The translations under genes and the position numbers were made by a program. Positions 21,858 to 33,541 of a stretch of DNA of 64,000 nucleotides are shown here, one piece after another; positions within the stretch are counted from its first letter, which is position 1; every line of letters begins with the position of its first letter. The DNA is taken from assembly GCA_023512835.1 (NCBI GenBank), contig CM042087.1, positions 4,312,021 through 4,376,020 of the forward strand, in the 5' to 3' direction. The stretch comes from Taxillus chinensis (taxonomy: Eukaryota; Streptophyta; Magnoliopsida; Santalales; Loranthaceae). The notes beneath the pieces are model-generated. The model did not search any database. It was not told where the DNA came from and was given only the letters and a program-made list of their open reading frames with translations.

Positions 21858-23125
21858 TCAGCTTTCCCTTTTCTCGCTCAACGCATCCACCACAACATTT
21901 CCCTTGCCCTGGGTATAGGCAAGAGTAAAATCAAAGGTCCGCAAATACTCCACCCATCTCCTTTGCCTCAAATTCAAGTCCTTCGAGTAAAGATGTACGA
22001 AGGCTCTTGTGATCCGAGAACACCACAAACTTTTCTCCCAAGAGGTAGGCGCCAACTCTTCGGGCGAAGATGACGACCCGGCTAACTCAAGGTCATGAGT
22101 AGGATAATTCCGCTCATGAGGCTTCACTGCCTCGACCCATAAGCTACCACACCGTGCTCCCTGCATAAGCACACACCCCAAACCAACCCTGGACGCATCA
22201 CAATACACCTCATATGGAATATCCTCCCTAGGCAACCTCAACACAGTGCAATGGTCAAACGGGTTTTGAGAGTCTCAAACGCCCGCCGACACTTGTCGGT
22301 CCAATCAAACTTCACGCCCTTCCGAGTCAACGCTGTCATAGGAGCCGCCAAACGGGAGAACCTCTACAAAACGACGATAGTACCCCGCCAAACCAAGAAA
22401 ACTACGGATCTCAAAACGTTGGTTGGCCTCGCCCACGATGCCACGGCCTCAATCTTGGCCGGGTCCACCCTAACTCCCTCAGTGACACCACATGGCCAAG
22501 AAAGTGAACCTCCTGCGACCAAAACTCACACTTGCTAAACTTAGCAAACAACCGGCTGGTCCTCAAGGTTTGCAACACCGTTGCCAAGTGCTCCACATGT
22601 TCCCTCTCGGTCTTGGAATACACCAAGATATCGTCGATAAACACCACCACGAACGAGTCTAGGTATGGAGCAAAGACCTGGTTCATCAAATGCATGAACA
22701 CTGCCGGTGCATTAGTGAGCCCGAAAGGCATCACTACCCACTCATAATGCCCATACCGCACCGAAAAGCCGTCTTAGGGATGTCCTCCTCCCTAACCCCG
22801 AGCCGGTGATACCCCGACCGTAAATCTATCTTGGAAAACCACTGGGCCCCACTCAATTGGTCAAACAGTCATCTATCCGAGGCAACGGGTACTTGTTCTT
22901 CACGGTCACCGAATCGCTTCCGTAGTCGATGCAGAGACGAAGCGTGCCATCGGCCTTCTTAGCAAAGAGCACCGGAGCACCCCAAGGTGAGGTACTCGGT
23001 CGATATACCCCTGGCCCACCAACTCCTCGATTTGCCTCAGGCTCCCTCAACTCACCGGCCCCATACGATACGCTACTTGGGAAATCGGACCCGTCCCGGT
23101 ACCAACTCAATGGTGAACTCCACAC
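21858..23125 (-). pseudogene. pol: RT and RNase H remnant of G2
   Basis: RT starts near 23125 with [20 protein letters not shown] and LCIDYG, breaks, and resumes at 22761 with [20 protein letters not shown], then [20 protein letters not shown] (Asp pair coded at 22630-22641). The connection domain has VHFLGHVVS. RNase H covers about 22244-21858: [30 protein letters not shown] and the final VVVDALSEK. At least five frameshifts break it. The lost bases often fall in CAG or CTG contexts. Confidence 0.9.
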
Positions 23126-23289
23126 TCCTCTTAGGTGGCAAACTCCTCAACCGCTCAGGAAAAACATCCCGAAATTGGTCCACAACCGGGCCACACCCTC
23201 TTTTCCACCTTACCCTCCTCGACAAAGGTCAGCCGCGAACCGTGGGTAATGGCACCCCACCGGTCCAACACCGGCCCGGCCCGACTCGC

Positions 23290-23640
23290 CTCACAATCCC
23301 ACTCCCCCGCAGGTGCAAGAGGTCCCCGCAGGTGTCACGAAGGTCACACGCCGCCGATAACAATCTATCTTGGCCCGGAAAGCCATAAGCCAATCCATAC
23401 CCAAGATCGGATCAAACGTTCTCAAAGGCATCACATGCAAGTCAAAACTCGGCTCCACTCGCCTATGGTTAACACACGTCCACGACACACTCGCCGTACC
23501 TCAATCATGCCTCCTACAGGAGACTCCACAACTAGGGCCTCGCGGCCTCCACACAAGCTAACCCCAAGCCGTTTACTTACAAGCTCAAGAACAAAACGAA
23601 CATGATGCACCCGTATCGAAAAGAACGAAGCTAATGTACG
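23290..23640 (-). pseudogene. Aspartic protease remnant of G2
   Basis: The active-site triad is coded at 23606-23617 (DTGA, in the context LFDTGASCSF). The second conserved region, ILGMDWLMAFRAKIDCYRRR, is near 23330-23410 in another frame. Ty3 proteases sit between gag and RT, as here. A frameshift separates the two parts. Confidence 0.85.
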
Positions 23641-23689
23641 GGAGATCAAGAGGGTACCTCTAACCACCGATGGTCCTGCTCCACCCTCA

Positions 23690-25064
23690 CTGGTGGGGGT
23701 GGTAACTCAACCTCCTCCTGGTATGCCGCCTCCAGCGCAAACACCCTCCCCTTGGCCCGTGCCACCGGTGGCTCGTCCACCGGACGCTTCCGCTAGGTTG
23801 CCTCCGCCTCGGTCTTCGCCGCTCCGGCCTCCCCTGGGGTCGGGTCCGACTAGATCCTGCCTGGCTGGGCTCGCCATCGACGAGCTGGTCTCTCAGCTGG
23901 TGCACGGAAGCTAGCATCACTCCTCACGCCGGATGTCGCGCCCCTATTCCCTCGTTGCCACTCCTGCAAACCCGACGCAAATGACCCTCTCGTCCACACG
24001 GTTGTTGCATCGCCGGTCCTTCTTGGGGCACTCCCCTTTGAAGTGACCCCGCTCTCTCCACGCAAGTGGCATCTGCTCGGTAGACTCCCGGATGGACCCC
24101 CCGTCTTCGCCGCCAAAGGTGAACCTCCCAGGGTTCACGGATGTCCGACCCCGATGCGAAAGAATCGCTATCCCTCTCCTCCGTCTTGAGTCTCTTGGAC
24201 CCTGCATCTCGATCAGGCCCACTCATGAACCGGCGCCCCCGATGGGCTCCGCCTCCCATCATCCGGCTCTCTCTCGCCTATTCGGGCCGTCTCCACACGG
24301 CCTCGGCATAGGTTCTCAAGCGTAGAATCGCCACCCTCTCCCTAGGGCTGGCCCGAGACCCAAGGTGAACTTGTGGGCCTTCAGGTCCTCCCTACCACAA
24401 GTCTCGGGAGCAAACCTACTCAATCTCGGAACTCCCGCTCATACTCGGGTACCGTCTTGGATCCTCGCTTCAAGCTGCCAAATTCTTCCCTCTTTCGCCA
24501 TCTCACCGATTCCGGGAAGAACTCATCTTGGAAGAGTTGCAAGAATTCCTCCCAAAACATGAGTTGCACCGCACGGCTCCCCTGTAACACTCGTCCACCA
24601 CTCCAAAGCGTCCCCCTCTAGCTGCCGAATTGCGTCGCACTTTATCCTCCTCCCTGGGGCAGGAGAAAGGAGAACACATGCTCAATCTGCCTCAACCATC
24701 GCTCAACTACCACAGGATCTTCCCCCTTAAATCGCGGAGGTTGTTCCTTTCGGAACCGTGTCACCACGTCATCCTCCGCACGGGTCGGTACACCACCCAG
24801 CCGAACTCTCACGCTCACGAGGCGCTCTCCCATCGGTGGTGGTGGTGGTGGCACCACTGTGTGTGCTGCCATCTCACGGCGCACCTCCTCCCGAACGTCT
24901 TGCCGGAGTCCCTCCCGTAGCTCTCGTACCTCCCGGCCGGATGCCTTCTTGTAGCTGTGCAAGTAGCAACGCATGCCCTCCAACGGATGGTCCCGCACCG
25001 GACCCTCGTGGGCAGATGACTCATCACCCATCGCCCGGACGCACGTGTCACTCTCCTCGGTGGC
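23690..25064 (-). pseudogene. gag: gag remnant of G2
   Basis: The start is probably MPPRRVTRASGR at about 25064. The middle carries RFKGEDPVVVERWLRQIEHVFSFLL-like capsid motifs (24642-24760). The nucleocapsid zinc knuckle is seen in pieces near 23950-24060 (GHFKGECPKKDRRCNN and HLRRVC). The Pro/Arg-rich tail follows at 23690-23920. Frameshifts are frequent. Gag forms the cytoplasmic virus-like particle in which the RNA is copied. Confidence 0.82.
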
Positions 25065-25460
25065 ATTCTTACTACATGAAGTAAGATGCACAAACGTCGG
25101 GACGCGTTTGACTACTAACAAATTGACTACCTCTACCCCATTATCAATTTCACTAACACATGACATTACACACATACATTGCATCAATCACATTTCACAG
25201 TTCACCAGTCCAGTACACATTGCCAAACAAATCGAGTTGCACATTTCACTTAATCATGTGATCTTATCCACGGTTAGCATACATTCACAAAGAAATGCAA
25301 CTAGTGCCCTAATGCCAATGCATGCAAATCTATCACAAGATGGACTACCCTAAGTACACCTTGGAGGCTCAAAGAGGACCATGTTGATCAGGCATGTCCC
25401 TCCAGGCTCCTCCAAAGGACTTAGGATAACCAAGTCCGCCCACTACCCTAGGCCAACTAG

Positions 25461-25477
25461 ACCATGCTCGATACCAT
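25461..25477 (-). promoter_or_regulatory. Primer-binding site of G2
   Basis: Reversed, it reads TGGTATCGAGCATGGT, two bases inside the 5' LTR end. Initiator-Met tRNA pairs with TGGTATCAGAGC; here CAGAG has become CGAG. Confidence 0.85.
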
Positions 25478-25479
25478 AT

Positions 25480-25672
25480 TGTCACCCCTTTCCCACCCGA
25501 TAGGAAACCGGCACGTGACCCCCTTTTACCCACACGGAGGGCAAAGGGTTAGGATACAAACCAAGAATTTTACATTTCAAACATCCACAACCCATTCAAG
25601 AAAGTAATATTCATAAAAAATATTCCAAACCACCCTATTATTACTAGAATTCTTTACAATCCCATCCCCACT
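25480..25672 (-). repeat. 5' LTR of G2, piece 1
   Basis: It starts TGTCACCCC, with slight damage after it, then matches the 3' LTR of G2 (18193-18390) to CCATCCCCACT, where G1 was inserted. The rest of this LTR is at 36003-37601. Confidence 0.9.
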
Positions 25673-28119
25673 TGTAAAGACTCGTATTTGGGTAGTCTTG
25701 AGAGATAGTCATTCTATGGGAATGTAACTATCAGGACGGTAGTGTAGCCGTCAATGCGAGCATTTTGCCCGTACTTGGGCCCGATTCCGAGTCGGGGCCC
25801 CGTTTGACCCGATTGTTGACTTTCGGGGGTCTATTGGTTGACTTTGCGTTTGAGCGGTCATTTGAGTGTGATAATATCTGAACAATGTTGTGCTCGTTAT
25901 TTCGAGCGTTTTGACGATAATTTGACTCAATTTGGAGTTCGTGACCTCGGGAGGTCAATTATTGCGTTCGGGTCAATTATTCAGGGAGGCCAATTATTGG
26001 CAACGATACATATATAATTAAGAACGCCTTATCTCTTTAATTTCCAATTATTGGTGCGTGCGTGTTTGAGCAAGAGAGAGAGAGAGAAGGTGAAGAGCGT
26101 GAAGAGCTTTCTTGGTGATTTTGGGGCGATTGGAGCTCGTGGATCGCAAAGAATCTTCCAGGTAGGTGATTCTAACTCCTTATATGATTCATAGTAGGCT
26201 TAGCATGCTTAATTTGGGTGAAATCATGGAATTTGGGGGTGAACCTTAAGATTTGGGGGAAACCCAATTTTGGTTGAATCTTGTGATTTAAATGCATAAA
26301 AGAGGTATTCTGTTGATTACATGAAATTTAGAGTTATTTAAGACGTGTAATGGGGTGTATATCAAAATAAATGTGTTTATGAGTGTTTGGGGTTTTTGGG
26401 TTGCCGTTCTAGCCGAGAAAATTGGCAAAAACGACGATGAATGGTGTGTTTCGTGGACTAAGTGAATAGTGTTTCCGGGACTAAGTGAACAGTGTTTTCT
26501 AGGGACTAAGTGAATGGTGTGTTTCGGGACTAAGTGAATAGTGTTTCCGGGACTAAGTGAAAAAGTGTTTTTCCGGGACTAAGTGAATGGTGTGTTTCCG
26601 GGACTAAGTGAAAATGTTGTTAGTCCGGATCGTAGTCCGGAGGAATTAGTCCTGGATCGATGATCCGGAGGAATTAGTCCGGGAATCAGTCCGGAGGAAT
26701 TAGTCCGGATCGGTAGTCCGGAGTAGTTAGTCCGGAGGAATTGGTCCGGATCGTGAGTCCTGGAGTAATCGGGTCCAGGAGTGGAACAAGAGTTCCGTAG
26801 TAGTCGATCCGCAGGAGTGGAACAGTAGTTCCGTAACATCGGTCCGCAGGAGTGGAACAAGAGTTCGTAGTAGTCGATCCCAAGAGTGGAACAAGTAGTT
26901 CCAGTAGCATTAGTCCGCGAAGATCAAATCCGTAGGAGTGAAACAAGAAATTCGCTGCAGCCGTAACCGCATCGCACTTGGACATTTACATTGTAAACCA
27001 TTATGCCTCTCCACATTTAAGTTACAATGTAAATAACGAAATACCCCCCATTTGGATTCAAAGAAAAATACTAGAAAAATTAATTCCCATTATTTCAAAA
27101 TGTGAAATTTGGGATTTAGTGTAAAATCTCGGAAAAACCCAAAAGTTCGTAGTGGTGAATTTTTGGAAAGTGGGGTTAGACATCTCGAAAAAATCCCCAA
27201 AAATCAGATTATCTTATTTATGCTATGGGAACCCAATGCCGGGACTTTTGATTTCAAGAAAATAGCGCTATGGGTACTTCCTTCATAAATCAAGGATCGA
27301 GGATTTACTTGTGGAGACCGGCTACAGTTCCAAAGGAAATGTCAGAGAATGACATGCCATACTCATGTTAGTATGTTGATGTGGGGTATTGGGGCATGGA
27401 CTCCGTGACTTGTTTGGGTTCTCACCGTGATGCACCGATGGTGCTTATGTGGTTGACATAGGGCATATGCACCGATGGCAGGCCGGTGTGGCGACCGTGT
27501 CCTGGCATATAGCGTGTGGTAAGGCAGAGTGCCCTGAGCTGGGATCATAGTGAGGATCGTGGACAACCGTCTCTGACAGGCGAGCTAGGTCCCGATGTTT
27601 GTTTGCGGGCGAGTCTCGATGATTGTGCACACTACACAAAGGCACGAGTACACGAGCATGTAGTATGGACTTGTATGTTTGCATGATGTGGAGTGTTGGG
27701 GTCACCTACCGAGCTTGTCGCTCACCCCTACTTGTTGTTTACCTTTTTCGGGTGTGACCCGAGACTAGTGGAGGACTTTCTTCCGGAAGGACGTGCCCAC
27801 TACTCGATGTATGATACGATCGTATTCTCGTATTGTGTATTGTATTATGCTTGTATCCCGGACATGAGTCCGTGGACGGTTATATTTGCATACTTGTTGG
27901 TGATGCGATGTCCGTATGATTGTTTGGCTTATTGTATGCATAATGATGTATGGGAAAGTACAGGATTACCCTTGATGTATGACCGTACGGGTTGCATATT
28001 TGAGACAGGACCCGGTGTAGTCTCTATTGGTGCTAGTCACCAACCCCTTGACCTTTCGGGTGCAGGCAAGGGGAAGTCATGAACCCGGTTCCGGGTTCCC
28101 ACGGAATCGGGGCGTGACA
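25673..28119 (+). repeat. 5' LTR of G1
   Basis: It runs from TGTAAAGACTCG to GGGGCGTGACA. Six TTGACY motifs lie in 25800-25985, and an AT-rich stretch with ATACATATATAATT (26005-26020) is the likely TATA region. The transcribed part holds a variable tandem block (26455-26950), the inverted repeat near 26985-27035, and a conserved 3' half (GGTGTGACCCGAGACTAGTG). Confidence 0.93.
26455..26950 (+). repeat. Variable tandem-repeat block in G1 5' LTR
   Basis: Three successive repeat types are seen: GGGACTAAGTGAATGGTGTG (26455-26610), AGTCCGGAGGAATTAGTCCG (26625-26765), and GAGTGGAACAAGAGTTCCGT with GTAGTCGATCCGC (26775-26945). The 3' LTR has the same block (34320-34815) with a different number and order of units. 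Element A has unrelated GGTCGAAG repeats in this place. Confidence 0.85.
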
Positions 28120-28122
28120 AGT

Positions 28123-28134
28123 TGGTATCGGAGC
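28123..28134 (+). promoter_or_regulatory. Primer-binding site of G1
   Basis: TGGTATCGGAGC lies three bases after the LTR. It pairs with initiator-Met tRNA except for one base (CAG to CGG). Confidence 0.9.
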
Positions 28135-28539
28135 ATGGTACAGCGGACCTAGGTTAGTGAGGGGTGGTTAATTGATTCCAGGTGACTTGGAAAACTATAA
28201 GGAGGGCGCCTGATCAACGCAGTCCTTATAGGTATTCTAGGTTATGTTGGTGTCAGTTAGATCATCCTAGGAGCATACATAGGGTGCATTGCTAGTGGTA
28301 TGATTGTGTGCATATAGGGCACTAGATTGTCTTTGTGTGTGATGTGCTCGTATGTGGTGCCAGGGATGGCACGTGGCCATGAGAGCCAGGATTGGATGTG
28401 GTGTACCCTATGGGGTGACACGATGCTATATGCATGGTATGGACCTACGGGTCGTGTGGTGAGAACCTACAAGTCGGTTGTGCCTTTGATGGCTGTTTGT
28501 CTTATTGATCGTTTGTTGTTTGTTGTTGTGGCCAGTGTG

Positions 28540-29800
28540 ATGGCACCACCGAGGAGAGTTGTCCGAGGCCAAGGCCCGGCAGAGGAGCCCACGATAGAGT
28601 CGGGGCACCAGGGGCAGCAGAGCCCGCAGCAGAGATCGTCAGCTCCCGTTGTGGGACCTGATTTGACGCAGGTGTTGATTCAGTTGCAGGAGGCCATGCA
28701 GGGTATGCAGGGCTCGATGAGGGATATGGCTAGAGAGGTGGATGAGCTGAAGAGGCAACAGCGACCTCGGCAGCCACCACGGCCTCAGCGGCGGGAGGCG
28801 AGGGTGGTGCAGGATGTGCACCGGCCAGGAGGTCGTGGTAGAGCCGCACGACGAGGGAGTGGACGGTCGCGCAGTTTTTGAAACACGCACCCAGGACTTT
28901 TGAGGATGGTTCGCGGCCAGAGGTAGCCGAGGACCGGATTAGATGGAGAGAGGACATCTTTGAGATGATTGGGGTGCCGGATGAGGAGCGGGTGCGCGTG
29001 GCGACGCACTATTTGTTGGGTATCCCACGCGAGGTGGTGGGAATCCACTAGAGCTGTCCATGGCGAACGGATGAGCCGGAGAGAGTTTGTTGAGCGCTTC
29101 TTTGGGGAGTATTTTCCCGACTCGTTGCAGATGCTCGACGTAGAGAGTATTATGAGCTTGTGCAGGGTAGCATGAGTGTGGGGGAGTATGTGCGAGGCCT
29201 TCGCAGATTTGGGGCGGTTTGCTCGGAGTCTTGGGAAAAGGAAGGCCGGAAGACGCAGGACTTCATTCAGGGCTTGAGGCCATCTTTGAAAAGACGACTG
29301 AACCGTGACGGATGACCATACCTGGGGAGGCGGTCGACAAGGCGATCATTATTGAGCGTGGTCGGGGATCGGGCGAGAGCCCGAGGCCGGGGCGGTTCGG
29401 CGGGTCCGAGCAAGAAGAGGCAGAGTGGGGAGAGCAAGGCCGCTCGGCCCGAGAGGAGGCAGGTGCAGAGGGTTTCTAGCCGGGCGGTGGGACCCCGTGA
29501 GAGTTCATCCAGCGAGGAGGCCGGGGACTGTTGGAGTTGTGGTTTGACCGGGCATGTCTCGAGAGACCGCCCAAGGAAAAGATGACCTGCTTCCGATGCG
29601 GGAAAGTGGGGCATGGAGCTAGGGAATGTGTTACCCTTAGCTCGACCAGCGGTGTAGGCCCTCGTCCGAGAGATCGGGGACGGAGGAGTGGGGCTCCATC
29701 TCGGAGGTCGGTGCCGCCGGCACGAGCACGCAGATGCGACTGCGGTGCAGCGGCCTCGGCCGGAGGCTCAGGGTCATGTTGATCGGCGGGGCAAGGCCCC
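28540..29800 (+). pseudogene. gag: gag remnant of G1
   Basis: The start is taken as the ATG at 28540 (MAPPRRVVRGQGPAEE), because upstream codons belong to the leader. Gln/Arg-rich residues follow, then a frameshift near 28880. The capsid domain continues with PRTFEDGSRPEVAEDRIRW and MIGVPDEERVRVATHYLLG (28890-29030), RREFVERFFGEYFPDSLQ (29070-29130) and DFIQGLRPSLKRRL (29260-29300). Two nucleocapsid knuckles are seen: CWSCGLTGHVSRDRP, which lacks the last Cys, and an intact CFRCGKVGHGARECV at 29587-29630. At least four frameshifts break it. It would form the particle shell and bind RNA. Confidence 0.88.
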
Positions 29801-29939
29801 AATGGGCCAGGCTAGTGGCAGTGGACCACGAGGGAGGACTTTTGCCCTCACCCAGCGAGAGGCAGAGGTTCCACCGGTGGACGAGGCAGACAGGACCTTC
29901 AGTGGTGAGAGGTACCATCATCATTTCTCATACTATTTG

Positions 29940-30330
29940 TTCGGTTTGATTGACACTGGTGCTACCCATTCTTTTTATTTCGTATGCTACGGTGGTTGGA
30001 TTAGAGTTGGACCAGGAGACAGTGAGTCGATCTCGATGGTTGCTTCACCTTTGGGTGGAATTGTGATACTTGAGAGTATCCGTCGTCGTCCCTGTCAGGT
30101 AACACTTGGGGGTGTTAACTCTGTTGTGTGATTTGTATATCATGGAATTAGATGATTTTGATGTTATCCTGGGTATGGACTGGTTGGTCTCCGTGGAGGC
30201 CAAGATTGATTGTTTCGACGGCGTGTGACGTTCCTCACACCGGGGGCACGCGGGGTGTCTTTGTGGGTGAGTGGACCGAGGAAGCATGCAAGTTGGGACC
30301 ATTGAGGCATGGGTGGGGTGATGTGACCCA
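29940..30330 (+). pseudogene. Aspartic protease remnant of G1
   Basis: The active site DTGATHSF is coded from 29952. The flap and second conserved region are visible as DDFDVILGMDWLVSVEAKID (30145-30210) in another frame. The protease matures the Gag-Pol polyprotein. Frameshifts after the active site inactivate it. Confidence 0.87.
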
Positions 30331-30399
30331 CCGGTTAGCTAGCTTGACGTTGGTTGACGGGAGGAGAGAGGGGAAGGCTGTTTTGCCACCCATTGTAGA

Positions 30400-31205
30400 T
30401 CGGTTCCGGATGTGTTTCCCGAGGACTTGGTCGGTTGCCACCCGGGAGGGAGGTAGAGTTTTCGATCGAGTTGTTGCCGGGGACAACACCGATCAGGTTA
30501 GCGGCCTACAGGATGGCACCGACGGAGCTTAGAGAGCTCAAGAGACAGATAGATGATCTATTGGCACGAGGCTTTATCGGGCGGAGTAGCTCACCGTGGG
30601 CGCTCCGGTGTTGTTCGCCAAGAAGGCGGATGGTTCACTTCGGTTGTGTATAGACTACCGGAGGCCGAACCAGGTGACCGTGAAGAACAGTATCCATTGC
30701 CTAGGATCGATGACCCGTTCGATCGGTTTCGAGGTGCGAGATGGTTTTCCAAGATAGACTTGAGATCCGGATACCATCGATTGAGGGTTAGGGAGCGAGA
30801 TATCCCAAAGACCGCATTCGGTTGTCGCTATGGGCATTATGAGTGGCTTGTGATGCCGTTTGGGCTCACGAATGCTCCAAGCGGTGTTTATGGGATTGAT
30901 GAACCGGTGTTTGCTCCATTTTTAGATATGTTCGTTGTGGTGTTCATCGATGATATTTTGGTCTATTCGGCGACCAAGAGGGAGCATGAGGAGCATTTGC
31001 AGGTTGTGTTGCGCCTTGCGAGAGCATCGGTTGTATGCGAAGTTCACAAAATGTGACTTCGTTGCAACAGTGCACTTCTTGGGGCATGTGGTATCTTCGG
31101 AGGGTATTACAAGTGGATCCCTGAGAAGATTGAGGCGATCATGTCGTGGAAGAGGCCCACGAATGTGTTTGAGATTCGTAGCTTCCTTGGTTTGACGGTA
31201 TTATC
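30400..31205 (+). pseudogene. pol: Reverse transcriptase remnant of G1
   Basis: [19 protein letters not shown] and [20 protein letters not shown] open the domain (30435-30590). [20 protein letters not shown] is at 30800-30855 and FIDD is coded at 30942-30953. The connection domain has GHVVSSEGI. Single-base deletions break the frame near 30600, 30690, 30880 and 31060. Compared with element A there are few stop substitutions but many small indels. Confidence 0.92.
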
Positions 31206-31740
31206 GGAGGTTCGTGGAGGATTTTTCCCGGTTGGCAGCTCCTATGACACACTTGACTAGGAAGGGAGTTCCTTTCATTTGGTCCGATGCATGTGAGAGT
31301 GCTTTCATGGAGTCGAAGGCACGATTGACCTCAAGACTTATCTTGATTCTCCCACGGGAGGGTGTGCCTTTTGAGGTGTATTGTGATGCTTCCAGGGGTG
31401 GGTCTTGGTTGTGTGTTGATGCAGACTCGGCAGGTGATTGCTTATGGATCTAGGCAATTGAGACCACATGTGCAGTAACTATCCCACGCATGATTTGGAG
31501 TTGGTCCCGGTGATCTTTGCTTTAAAGAGTGGCAGCATTATCTCCTTGGGGAGAAATTTGTGGTGTATACGGACCACAAGAGCTTGCAGATATCTTCTCT
31601 CGGCGAGACCTGAACCTTAGCAGAGACGGTGGGTGGAGTACTGCAGATTTCGATTTGATATGATGTATACCCCGGGGAAGGGTAATGTGGTGGCGGATGC
31701 TCCGAGTAGGAAGAGCGGGCCGTGGTGGCCCATTGTGCCA
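31206..31740 (+). pseudogene. pol: RNase H remnant of G1
   Basis: The sequence covers [20 protein letters not shown], the first active-site motif YCDAS (31380-31394), an ELVPVIFALK region, TDHKSLQ near 31570 and the last motif VVADAPSRKS (DAL changed to DAP) near 31690. RNase H removes RNA from the RNA-DNA hybrid. Frameshifts occur near 31400, 31475 and 31590. Confidence 0.88.
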
Positions 31741-33268
31741 TTAAGGAATGGGAGATGATGGGTCGGTTAGCGGCGATGAGGTTGCAAATGGTGACCGGTG
31801 AGGGGCGAGGGACCCTCGGTGTTGTTGTCGCGATCCCCGAGTTGCGGCGCAAAGATCATAGAGGATCAGGGGGGACATTGATTGTGAGGTCATCGGAGAC
31901 AAGATTCGAGACGGGGCAGGCATCTTCTCGATTGGACCGAGGATGCGAGCATATATTGAGGTATAGGGGTCGCCCGATAGTTCCCACTTCTCTTCAGGAG
32001 GAGGTTCTTCGGGAATTTCACCAATCCAGGTTAGCTGTACATCCTGGTGGGACCAAGATGTACCATGCCGTGAGGAGGCAAATATGGTGGCCAGGCCTGA
32101 AGAAGGTCGTTGCTGATTTTGTGAGGAGGTGTTTGACCCGTCGGCAGGTCAAGCAGCACCCGAGATCACTGGTGAGTTGCGATCATTGCCCGGTGCAGTG
32201 GAAATGGGACCACGTGACCATGGATTTTGTCACCTGGACTTCCTCGTTCCGGGGGACACGACACGATATGGGTAGTTGTCGACCGGTTGACCAAATCGGC
32301 GCATTTTATTCCGATTCGAGAGACAGACCCAGTGAGGACTTTGGGACGAGAGGTATATTGATGTTATTGTGCGGTTGCATGGAGTCCCATTGTATTGTAT
32401 CCGATCGGGATGCGAGGTTCACCTCTCGGCTTTGGAGACAATTACAACGAGCTTTGGGTACTAGGGTGAACCTCGATGGACCTTTCACCCGCAGACGGAT
32501 GGTCGATCGGAGCTGACGATTCGGACACTCGAGGATATGTTGCGTGCCCGTGTCCTAGATTTTGGAGGTTGTTGGGAGACTCACCTTCCTTTGGTGGAGT
32601 TCTCTTACAACAACAGTTTATCAGCCACGATTGGGATGGCTCCGTATGAGGCGCTATATGGGCGGCCTTGTAGATCACCCTTGTGTTGGGCACAGACGGG
32701 AGAGACAGCAATTCTCGGTCCCGATATGGTTCGAGAAACCACGGAGATAGTGCAGTTGATTAGACAGCGTATGCTGACAGCACAGAGTAGGCAGAAGTCC
32801 TACGCGGACCAGAGGCGTCGACCCTTGCAGTTTGAGGTGGGTGACCGTGTATTTTTGCGGGTTTCGCCGCGTCGAGGGCATCGGAGGTTTGGACGTGGAT
32901 CCAAACTCTCCCCTCGTTTTGTGGGGCCGTTTGAGATTGTTGCCACCGTGGGCGCAGGTGGCTTATCGGTTAGCTTTGCCACCGGAGTTAGCCGGGTACA
33001 TGATGTGTTTCATGTGTCTCAGTTGCGACGGTATCACCCAGATCCTTCTCATGTGCTGGACTATCGCGAGATAGACTTGGCTGATGATGGTGCCGTTGTT
33101 GAGATGCCGGCACAGATTTTGGACAAGCGGGACCAGGTCTTGCGGGGCAAGACGATCCCACTAGTTCGGGTGTTATGGCGACACCGAGGCATGGAGGAGC
33201 AAACTTGGGAGAAAGAGAGCCAGATGCGGGTTCTTCATCCTGAGCTGTTCGAGGGCGATCAGTCGTGA
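31741..33268 (+). pseudogene. pol: Integrase with C-terminal chromodomain, G1
   Basis: The zinc-binding part has RLAVHPGGTKMYHAVRRQI and RRCLTRRQ, where the second Cys is Arg (element A has CLTCQ). The core has MDFV near 32224 and [11 protein letters not shown] near 32395. From 32537 to the stop at 33266-33268 the frame is almost open (243 codons), containing SATIGMAPYEALYGRPCRSP, a GPFEIVATVG module and the chromodomain PAQILDKRDQVLRGKTIPL with EEQTWEKESQM and LHPELF (33103-33250). The long open end is the best-preserved coding piece in the window. Confidence 0.9.
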
Positions 33269-33541
33269 GGTGGGGAGGATGTGAGGACCTTCCCTGAGGT
33301 ATGAGTTATATTTTATGCATTTGTTTTGCATATGTTGTTTGAGATGTGGTTTAGCTCGTTATTGTTGGATGGATCTTGTGCCCAATGTGGGTTCTGTTTG
33401 GCTTGTTGTGCATTGCCTTGCACATGTGTGATTGGTGATCGTGTTTGATGTTTTGTTGTTGGGACATTGAGCTTGAATTTTGCTATGTCATTTGGGCATG
33501 TGTTGTATTTTCGAGGACGAAAAGTCCTAAGGTGGGGAGGA
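33269..33541 (+). promoter_or_regulatory. Twin polypurine tracts and hairpin of G1
   Basis: GGTGGGGAGGA occurs right after the pol stop (33269-33279, followed by TGTGAGGACC) and again before the LTR (33531-33541, followed by TGTAAAGACT). The hairpin TTTTCGAGGACGAAAA (33508-33523) precedes the second tract. The first tract together with the TGTGAGGACC after it looks like a duplicate LTR junction. Confidence 0.82.
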
